Source of the DNA: JAWLFY01 sp964462125
GTDB taxonomy: Bacteria; Planctomycetota; Planctomycetia; Pirellulales; Pirellulaceae
Reading direction: 5' to 3'
Length of the DNA: 15,713 nucleotides
NCBI GenBank assembly: GCA_964462125.1
Contig: CAYWXT010000121.1
Coordinates: 1-15,713 of the forward strand
Shown: piece after piece, positions 1 through 5,268 of the stretch
Position numbering within the stretch: position 1 is the first letter of the stretch
How the letters are laid out: the number at the start of each line of letters is the position of its first letter
Program-made: the position numbers and the translations under genes
Notes under the pieces: model-generated
Told to the model about the DNA's origin: nothing
Database searches by the model: none
What the model saw: only the letters and a program-made list of their open reading frames with translations

Positions 1-957
1 ATAATCCACTGCGGTCTCGGTCAAGTCTAATTCATGCAAACGTGTCAGCCGCGTCAGGTATGACAGCCCGGCCCCGGTGATGTTTGTTTTCGATAGCCTG
101 AGTTGCGTGAGATTCGTAAGGTCGGCCAGGTGAACGAGACCGGCGTCGGTGACTCTGGTATCCGAAACGTCCAACAGTACGAGTTGTTTGAGTTCTGCAA
201 GACTGGCGAGACCGCGATCGGAGATCTGAGCATTCGCTAGCACAAGGCTCTGCAGATGCGGTAGGCGTCCAAGAACGGCCAGGACATAATCGGTGATCGC
301 TGTTTCCGGCAGCTGAATGGTGCGCAGCGAGGTCAATTCGCCAAGCGGTCCCAGATCTTCCGGGGCCAGTGTGGTTTCCCTTAGATCGAGATGTTGCAGT
401 CTGTCGAGTGTCGCCAAGCGAGCCAAACCGCCGGCGGTGATTTGAGTTCCGGCCAGGTTCAGCGATTCCAGCCGAGTTAGCTTCGCAATCGTGCTAAGCC
501 CAGCATCCGTGATCTCCGTGTGCTGCACGTCCAGTTTCTGCATTGACGTGGCGAATGGGAGGAGAAGCAACAGATCATCGTCGTGAGCGGGGGTGCTACC
601 CGGACCGCCAATACAGCCGTCACCACACCAGTAGACGTTCACGTTCATCACAACTTCGTGAACGTTCGGCGGCGATAGTCCATCGAAATCTATCTTCGCT
701 GGAACCTTGACTCCATGTACGCGACGCTCCGGAGACGCCGCAACCTCGTCGGTGATCTGCTGCAGTCGATCGGCGAGCGCTTTTCGCTCGGTAGAGAGAG
801 ATGCGTCCGCGGACTGTTCGGATGCACCCGGTCGCGCTGCGCCGGGTTCGCGGGGACGACTGCACCCGCACGCAGGGAGCAGACATGCAAGCCCCAACCA
901 AAGCGTTAGCACGCCGATGCGATGAGACGCATCATCATTCGTCGAGTAATTGAGCAT
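1..957 (-). CDS. Leucine-rich-repeat lipoprotein, 3' end outside window
   Basis: Translating the minus strand from the ATG at 957-955 gives 319 codons without a stop to the window edge, so the C-terminus is missing. Residues 14-32 form a lipoprotein-type signal (hydrophobic stretch, then LLPACGC, with Cys30 or Cys32 as the lipidated residue). Residues 33-75 are a low-complexity, partly helical linker. From about residue 138 there are seven or more leucine-rich repeats of about 24 residues, with units such as LDVQHTEITDAGL, LNLAGTQITAGGL and LDVSDTRVTDAGL. These are the ITDAGL-type repeats common in planctomycete extracytoplasmic proteins. A non-repeat segment at 105-125 carries WCGDGCIGG, whose two cysteines could form a disulfide. 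No Shine-Dalgarno site precedes the ATG. LRR proteins of this kind usually bind other proteins; the ligand cannot be deduced. The gene diverges from the one at 1932. Confidence is high for the class and low for the role. Confidence 0.88.
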   Translation of the reverse strand, partial: MLNYSTNDDASHRIGVLTLWLGLACLLPACGCSRPREPGAARPGASEQSADASLSTERKALADRLQQITDEVAASPERRVHGVKVPAKIDFDGLSPPNVHEVVMNVNVYWCGDGCIGGPGSTPAHDDDLLLLLPFATSMQKLDVQHTEITDAGLSTIAKLTRLESLNLAGTQITAGGLARLATLDRLQHLDLRETTLAPEDLGPLGELTSLRTIQLPETAITDYVLAVLGRLPHLQSLVLANAQISDRGLASLAELKQLVLLDVSDTRVTDAGLVHLADLTNLTQLRLSKTNITGAGLSYLTRLTRLHELDLTETAVDY

Positions 958-1043
958 GTTCGGCCCAGCCAACGGTGGTTGGAAGTTCGCAGTAGGGAGC
1001 GGGGTCATGTGGCGAGGTGCAGTGATTACCGTGCATTGTAGAC

Positions 1044-1110
1044 AGTCGAACGGGGTCACAGTCGAACGGGGTCACTGCCTTTCCAAGTCGAACGGGGTCA
1101 CTGCCTTTCG
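1044..1110 (+). repeat. Short tandem repeat, three units
   Basis: The unit AGTCGAACGGGGTCAC occurs three times head to tail, beginning at 1044, 1060 and 1086. Units two and three carry the extension TGCCTTTC; unit one lacks it. The third unit is also the left end of the 134-bp dispersed repeat at 1086-1219. The array therefore looks like amplification of one end of a mobile or REP-like element rather than an independent satellite. Confidence 0.85.
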
Positions 1111-1219
1111 GAAGCCGGCGACCGCCGTCCGGGCTGGGGTGATCGAGGGTGCGATCGGCGGACAGGGGGCGTCAGTGCGGAGAGTCAACGCGGAGAACGC
1201 GGCAGTGACGGGGTTTTCG
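1086..1219 (+). repeat. Dispersed 134-bp repeat, copy A
   Basis: This segment aligns over its whole length with 15504-15638 in the same orientation. By eye there are about 12 substitutions and one single-base indel, so about 90% identity. It begins AGTCGAACGGGGTCAC and ends ACGGGGTTTT. Copy A has a perfect 9-bp inverted repeat near its ends: GTCACTGCC at 1097-1105 and GGCAGTGAC at 1201-1209. Its right end abuts the transposase fragment at 1220. Open frames through it on both strands look spurious. It resembles a non-autonomous REP- or MITE-like element, but the family is not identified. Confidence 0.82.
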
Positions 1220-1414
1220 GGAGAAGAACCGGTGGTAGTTGGTGAAATGGCCGTTGGTGGTCGAATCGCTCGAGACGATCAGGTCAGTGACGTAGCGATG
1301 CCGGGTCGACAGAATCCAGCCGGTCATCAGCAGTCGGAAGGTGACGAAACTGGGATCGGAGAAAACTGGGGCGAAGTTACGTAGCAGAGATTCGAATGAA
1401 CGGGTAAGTTCCAT
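1220..1414 (-). pseudogene. IS transposase, N-terminal fragment
   Basis: The minus strand from the ATG at 1414-1412 encodes about 65 residues resembling the N-terminus of a DDE-type IS transposase family widespread in planctomycetes. Recognisable elements are MELTRSFESLLRNFAPVF, FVTFRLLMTGWILS, RHRYVTDLI and GHFTNYHRFFSR. Such transposases normally run to several hundred residues, and the RNase H-like catalytic core is absent. Homology stops where the 134-bp repeat begins, after which the frame reads repeat sequence and ends at a stop near 1172. An in-frame TTG at 1435 is a possible but less likely start. I cannot assign the IS family (an IS701-like or IS4-like group is my guess), and I did not find the terminal inverted repeats. 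Confidence 0.72.
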
Positions 1415-1562
1415 GACGGGCGGCTTCCGTGCCAAAGGAGTTGAAAGGTGAATTGTTCAAATCCAATTGGAACGGGCCGCCTTTTTCGTGCCAATATCAG
1501 TTCCGAAAGGTGGAAAACTGGAACAAAGGTTCGCTACTCACTCTGGTTTCCCGTCTTGCCGG

Positions 1563-1608
1563 GTGCCATAGTCGGGCACTGTCCCCACGCGGCCGTCCCC
1601 ACACGGCC
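1563..1608. repeat. REP-like hairpin pair with tandem 14-mers
   Basis: GTGCC (1563-1567) can pair with GGCAC (1575-1579). Just downstream, GTCCCCACGCGGCC (1581-1594) is followed by GTCCCCACACGGCC (1595-1608), a tandem duplication with one mismatch. GGCCGT (1591-1596) can pair with ACGGCC (1603-1608). Small GC-rich palindromes near CACTGTCCCCAC-like text are common in genomes carrying RAYT transposases, and a RAYT fragment lies in this window at about 9330. The REP assignment is inference. Confidence 0.5.
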
Positions 1609-1851
1609 AAGTGTCCGAATGCAGTGACGTGGGATCAAACGAACAACCCCCGGCAGCCTGAGACTACCAGGGGCCGAATGCCCTTTTGGCACACCGTCGG
1701 CCGATCCTCAAAAAATCCACCGCTCCCACCCGCAACCGCTTACCCACGATGACCCCAGATAAACCACCCCGGAAACCGGCATCAGCCACTAAATTCCGTG
1801 AAGAACCCCATTTCCTTAAGAGGCACGACTGGCGCGTCGCCTCTGCGTTGT

Positions 1852-1880
1852 TTGTCCCCCACCAGGGTCTGTGTTATTCT
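1852..1880 (+). promoter_or_regulatory. Possible sigma-70-type promoter for the 1932 gene
   Basis: TTGTCC (1852-1857) and TATTCT (1875-1880) are separated by 17 bases, each matching four of six consensus positions. The position, about 50 bases before the start codon, is suitable. Matches of this quality arise by chance, so support is weak. Confidence 0.25.
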
Positions 1881-1931
1881 GGCCGCTGTTCTTCAGGCCT
1901 CCTAGATCGACCACGAGGTGGGAAACCGACG

Positions 1932-3503
1932 ATGTCCCAGCCACGATTCGCCTATCGGACCATCACGCTCGGCTTTGCCGGCCTGCTGTTCTGCATCAGT
2001 AGTCACCCCGCGGTGTCCGAGGAGAGTTCAACTCCTCGGCTCCTTCGCGTGGCGATGAATTCGGGAAAGGTTTTGGTAGGCCAAGTCCTTGAGAATGCAG
2101 ACAATCACGTCCGTTTCTTCGACTTGGTTGCAAATACGGAAGTTGAAGTCGACAAGGCGGACGTCAAGGACGTGGTCAATCCGCTCGACTTCGACGACGC
2201 GGCGAGGACGATCGGGTTACCCCGACTTTTGAGTTGGCGTGTTCGGTTGCTCGCCGAGCAGCGGGACATTAGCGGGACGATTGCGAGAATCACTCCGCAG
2301 ACGGTCTACGTGACGCTGGGCGAAAGTGCTGGCGTGCAGGTGGGGACCGAGTTTGCGGTTTATCGGGACAAGGGGGAGATCAGGGATCCTGTCTCGGGCG
2401 CTTTGCTGGCGGTCGAACGGCCGCTGATCTCGCGGCTCGAAGCGGTCGAAGTGCGCGAGAATTATTCGAAAGCGAGGATCGTGAGTAACCTCGAGGTCCC
2501 CCTTGAGGTTGGCGACGAGGTCGAGTCGAAGTCGGCGATGGTGGTCGCCGTCTGTCCTATCCGTGGCGAGGATGGGGAATTGACCAACGTCGGCGCGAAC
2601 CTGGCCGAAGAAATCACGACCGGCCTGGTCCAAGCCGGGGTGAAGGTGGTTGAGCGTTCGGAGCTCGACGACGTCCTCCCAGAGCTTATCGCTCAGAACA
2701 CGATTTTGTTCGATTCCGGGTCGGCAAAGAAGCTTGGCGAACTGACCGGTGCCGGCTACGTGGTGACGGGCAAGATCGTCCGCCGGCGGAACGTGGGGAC
2801 GGCCTACGTCCGGTTGGTGAATGTCGAGACCGGGGAGGTCGCGCTCGCGGCATCGAGTTCGTTAAGCATGGCCAACGCGACGCCGGTCCGATCCGGGGCC
2901 CGTGCCGCGCCTGCGAAGGGTGGCGGAACGAAGTTGGGCAGGGGACGTCGGTTGCCCGCGTTCATGACCACACCGTCACGGTACAGTCGCACGCCCGATA
3001 ACGGCATCCGCATCCAAGGATATGACGAATTCTCGATCAAGAAGCAGGGGGTGATCCGGACCAAAGATTCAGATTTTCTCGACCGCGACTTTACCTACGA
3101 AGTACTGCTCGATTTTACGACCGGTGATTATGTGGCCAATGTCGGGCTCGGCTATGGCATGGCGGACGTCAGCTACAACGCTTTGAAGGATTCCGTCTAT
3201 CTCCGCGTACACGCACCGAGCATGCGGCCCGGAATGGAACCAGGTGTTGTGAAGCTGAATCGGTTCCGCTTGGGGGAGGAATCTATTGGGACACTTACGA
3301 GCCCCGGTCCCTATTTGGTTCGAATCATCAAGGAAGCGGACGGCGTGACGTTTCAAGTTGACGCCGGGAACGACGGTCCGACCGATGACGATTTGGAAAC
3401 CACGGTCGTCGATATCCGCGAGTTTGCGCCGTTCTTTCACAGCAAAAATGTTCCGCTATTCTTTGGCGGTAGCGGTGAATTCCTGAGCGTCTCGTTGAAC
3501 TAG
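1932..3503 (+). CDS. Secreted FlgT-C/CsgG-FlgO-like protein with extra C-terminal domain
   Basis: The product is 523 aa from the ATG at 1932, which follows GAGGTGG (1915-1921) and begins a signal peptide (hydrophobic residues 10-27). The upstream in-frame extension to 1686 is unconvincing. Residues 115-200 read like a FlgT C-terminal domain: VYVTLGESAGVQVGTEFAVY, then RDPVSG, then a strand pattern ending in VGDEV. Residues 203-312 resemble the CsgG/FlgO fold: VVAVCPI, a helix with NLAEEITTGLV, VVERSELDDVL, and GAGYVVTGKIV followed by LVNVETGEV. Residues 350-523 form a separate beta-rich domain, possibly a jelly-roll or LamG-like sandwich, which I do not recognise. In known systems FlgT/FlgO act at the flagellar base in the outer membrane and CsgG is the curli secretion channel. 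No flagellar or curli genes are present here, so a general envelope role is more likely. The gene appears monocistronic. Domain calls are from memory of family patterns. Confidence 0.82.
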   Translation: MSQPRFAYRTITLGFAGLLFCISSHPAVSEESSTPRLLRVAMNSGKVLVGQVLENADNHVRFFDLVANTEVEVDKADVKDVVNPLDFDDAARTIGLPRLLSWRVRLLAEQRDISGTIARITPQTVYVTLGESAGVQVGTEFAVYRDKGEIRDPVSGALLAVERPLISRLEAVEVRENYSKARIVSNLEVPLEVGDEVESKSAMVVAVCPIRGEDGELTNVGANLAEEITTGLVQAGVKVVERSELDDVLPELIAQNTILFDSGSAKKLGELTGAGYVVTGKIVRRRNVGTAYVRLVNVETGEVALAASSSLSMANATPVRSGARAAPAKGGGTKLGRGRRLPAFMTTPSRYSRTPDNGIRIQGYDEFSIKKQGVIRTKDSDFLDRDFTYEVLLDFTTGDYVANVGLGYGMADVSYNALKDSVYLRVHAPSMRPGMEPGVVKLNRFRLGEESIGTLTSPGPYLVRIIKEADGVTFQVDAGNDGPTDDDLETTVVDIREFAPFFHSKNVPLFFGGSGEFLSVSLN

Positions 3504-3507
3504 GCCT

Positions 3508-3547
3508 CAATCAAGCGACCCGCGATCTGGTTCTGGGTTGATTTTTT
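3508..3547 (+). terminator. Possible intrinsic terminator after the CsgG-like gene
   Basis: Shortly after the stop codon, ATCA (3510-3513) and ACCC (3518-3521) can pair with TGAT (3539-3542) and GGGT (3535-3538), leaving a four-base bulge and a 13-base loop. A run of six T follows at 3542-3547. The stem is short and bulged, so it is a weak candidate. Its place between an unrelated gene and the NHEJ remnant is appropriate. Confidence 0.35.
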
Positions 3548-3756
3548 CGCGCCGGCAGCGACAGACCGGTGGCCCAGCTGGCTGTAAATTATTGTGATTT
3601 GCTGCATCGCGTGGATCTCCGATCGTCCAAGTTACCCCGCGCGGTGGAAAAGCTGAATTCTGGACCATCGAAGAGGCCAAGAAAGGAAGTTAGTCGAATT
3701 CCCCCTCAACCGGCGCGAAGGTTGCACAAAACAACGCTGTGCCTTCTTTCATACCC

Positions 3757-3762
3757 GGGAGG
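3757..3762 (+). promoter_or_regulatory. Shine-Dalgarno site for the 82-aa protein
   Basis: GGGAGG lies six bases before the ATG at 3769. It decides that start over the in-frame ATG at 3739, which has no such site and would add ten residues unlike the family. Confidence 0.7.
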
Positions 3763-3768
3763 AATTCG

Positions 3769-4017
3769 ATGACGAAGCCAAAGAGTAAGAACATCTCGCC
3801 GAACAAGATCAGCGACAAGGAACAGCGGCGCGCGGAAGCGATCCAGCAGCAGCTGCAGAACCAGGGGATGGGCAGAGACGAGGCTTGGCAACGCGCGATC
3901 GAAATGGCGGTCGAGGAAATTCACGGCGGCGAAGGGGGGGGTGGTACGTCTGGCGGAGGGTCAAAGCACCCGGCCGGCAGTCAGACTCCTTCGGAGGACG
4001 ACGAGGGTCGGTCGTAG
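3769..4017 (+). CDS. Small basic protein, possibly NHEJ-associated
   Basis: The product is 82 aa. Residues 1-18 are Lys-rich and polar. Residues 15-52 are predicted helical (KISDKEQRRAEAI, then GMGRDEAWQRAIEMAVEE). The tail (53-82) is Gly/Ser-rich and includes HGGEGGGG, encoded over a run of eight G that could be prone to slippage. The arrangement of a helical segment around K-Q-RxAE-I and G-xxxx-EA--RA, then a Gly-rich tail, resembles small proteins often annotated 'plasmid stabilization protein' in proteobacteria. From memory, some of those lie near ku and ligD, but I cannot verify that here. It lies 72 bases before the LigD relic on the same strand, so it was probably part of an NHEJ gene group. 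It has no signal peptide. The function is unknown; the frame looks intact. Confidence 0.62.
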   Translation: MTKPKSKNISPNKISDKEQRRAEAIQQQLQNQGMGRDEAWQRAIEMAVEEIHGGEGGGGTSGGGSKHPAGSQTPSEDDEGRS

Positions 4018-4089
4018 AACGGCCTCCTGACGCACCCGCTCGCGGCACATCGATTTCTAGCATCCTTTTGCTAGCAACCGAGGGTCGCT

Positions 4090-4599
4090 ATGAGTCTTCA
4101 ACAGTATCAACAGAAACGGGATTTCTCACGCACGCCGTAATCTCCAGGAAAAGCAGCGCAGTCGCCTCGGGCCGAAGCGAACAAGAATTGGTTGCTGATC
4201 AAGCGGAAAGATCGTCACGCCCGCCGGGCCAGCGAATTCGACGTCCTAATGGAAGCGCCCCAGCGCGTGAGCACGGGCCGGTCGATGGAGGAGATCGCTG
4301 GTCAGGCGGACGCTGTTGGGGCGGATAACGCAAGCCGGAGAAAACGGAAGAGCCGCGACGAGTCGCAGAGCCGGGAACAGTCGCAGCGCCGGGAACAGTC
4401 GCAGAGAGCGGGGAAAGGTGCTGGTGGCGACGACAGGCTGGCAGCCTGTGCTACATCGAGACTGACTCATGCACGAAAGGCAGCCCAGCCCGAATGGTAG
4501 CGGCCCCAGCTGCCGACATTGGTCCCGAAGCCGCCCGCCTCCGAAGGTTGGCTGCATGAACTGAAATTGGATGGCTATCGGATCATGATCCTCCATCCT
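4090..4599 (+). pseudogene. ligD: LigD relic: PE start, linker and ligase motif I
   Basis: One reading frame from the ATG at 4090 holds separated pieces of the NHEJ ligase LigD. It opens with MSLQQYQQKRDFSRTP, the usual start of the N-terminal 3'-phosphoesterase (PE) domain, then hits TAA at 4138 where the family normally has Glu. The frame resumes at about 4183 with NWLLIKRKDRHARR, the usual end of the PE domain, so its His-rich catalytic core (roughly 120-150 residues) is deleted. A linker follows (VSTGRSMEEIA, then Arg/Gln/Ser-rich repeats), with a second stop, TAG at 4498. Then come RPQLPTLVPKPP and HELKLDGYRI, the start of the adenylation domain. Its motif I KxDGxR contains the nucleotidyl-accepting Lys (codon 4564-4566). 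The rest of the ligase and any polymerase domain are missing; Ku sequence follows in frame. GAGGG (4080-4084) would be the ribosome site. It cannot be functional as LigD. Confidence 0.85.
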
Positions 4600-5090
4600 G
4601 AGCACATCGTGCGAGGCTTTCCGGTCGGCGAGGATGAATATGTCATTGTGCATGAAGATGAACTGCAATCGGTACAGCCACGCAAGACCCGCGACATCGA
4701 CTTGCGACAGTTCGTCGATCGAGGTGACGTGCCGCCGATATTTTTTGAGCGAGCCTATTTCTTGACGCCAGCCGGTGACAGTACCAGAGCGTACCGACTG
4801 CTGACCGAAGTAATGCAGCAGACCGACCGTGCCGGAATCGCCACTTTCGTGATGCGGGACAAGGAGTACCTTGTCGCCATTTTGGCTGACGCTTACGTGC
4901 TCCGCGCTGAAACGCTGCGTTTCAGCGATGAAATCCGCTCACCGCAGAATGTCGGATTGCCCGAGCGGAAACCCGGTTCACCACAGCTCGTTGCGGACTT
5001 CCGCAAAGCGATTCGTGAGCTGCATCGTGCCGATCTCGACGAATCCGATCTCGAAGACAAGGGTGACCAGCAGTTACGGGAGCTCGTCCA
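4600..5090 (+). pseudogene. ku: Ku relic, C-terminal two thirds
   Basis: In the same frame as the LigD relic, about 163 codons match bacterial Ku, the ring-shaped homodimer that binds DNA ends in NHEJ. Diagnostic stretches in family order are EHIVRGFPVGEDEYVIV, DIDLRQFVDRGDVPPIFFER, AYRLLTEVMQQTDRAGIATF, LVAILADAYVLRAETLRF and the C-terminal helix region around LRELV. The first roughly 60-70 residues of Ku are missing, replaced by LigD motif I at a join near 4588-4600. No stop interrupts the segment. After about 5090 the similarity ends, and the frame simply stays open into the next gene. The ATG at 4585 has no clear ribosome site. An intact Ku is usually about 260-300 aa. The piece is probably inactive because part of the beta-barrel ring is lost, although it is well preserved in sequence. 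Confidence 0.85.
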
Positions 5091-5159
5091 GTCGCCTCGC
5101 GCTAGCTGCTCTCGGCTGCGTTCAGGGACCATTTCCCGACGATCCAACCACACAAGGTG

Positions 5160-5188
5160 TGTGGTATTGCTCAGCGAGACGCTACAAT
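5160..5188 (+). promoter_or_regulatory. Possible promoter of the di-CxxCH/DUF1501 operon
   Basis: TACAAT at 5183-5188 is a strong -10 match about 80 bases before the GTG start. The -35 position, 17 bases upstream (5160-5165, TGTGGT), is poor. This is the only good -10 in the 178 bases between the end of Ku similarity and the next gene. Confidence 0.3.
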
Positions 5189-5255
5189 CGACTGACGCGG
5201 GGCGCCCGACCTCCCTGCCCCTACACCGTCTTGTTCCCACCGTTGTCTCTCGCCT

Positions 5256-5260
5256 GGAGA
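5256..5260 (+). promoter_or_regulatory. Shine-Dalgarno site fixing the GTG start at 5269
   Basis: GGAGA lies eight bases before GTG 5269, and that GTG begins a typical signal peptide. Together these place the true start here rather than at the in-frame TTG at 4519 or the ATG at 4585 inside the NHEJ remnant. Confidence 0.65.
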
Positions 5261-5268
5261 TTTCTGCC

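Larger units (their letters stand above)
1415..1931. other. Intergenic stretch without a gene
   Basis: This is about 500 bases between the transposase fragment and the CsgG-like gene. The first part probably contains the remaining end of the IS element, but I could not fix its boundary. The middle carries REP-like hairpins (1563-1608). An open frame continuous with the downstream gene extends back to 1686, but its translation is low in complexity and resembles nothing; the signal peptide begins only at 1932. The last 80 bases hold a possible promoter. Confidence 0.6.

Noticed and set aside
1044..1110. Possible CRISPR array
   Set aside because: Three units are directly adjacent, with spacing of 0 and 10 bases and no unique spacers of regular length, and no cas gene is near.
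950..1384. 144-codon open frame, plus strand
   Set aside because: It runs through the tandem repeat, the 134-bp repeat and the antisense of the transposase fragment. Its translation is an artefact of repeat sequence, and a similar false frame appears at copy B (15461-15673).
1686..1931. N-terminal extension of the CsgG-like protein
   Set aside because: Low-complexity translation and no ribosome site; the signal peptide and a Shine-Dalgarno sequence mark ATG 1932.
4192..4500. Independent Arg/Gln-rich 102-aa protein
   Set aside because: It begins inside NWLLIKRKD, the end of the LigD PE domain, and lies in frame with LigD pieces on both sides, so it is the LigD linker and not a separate gene.
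4519..5090. Functional ligase-Ku fusion
   Set aside because: Only motif I of the ligase remains, the Ku N-terminus is missing, stops lie upstream, and no ribosome site serves TTG 4519 or ATG 4585.
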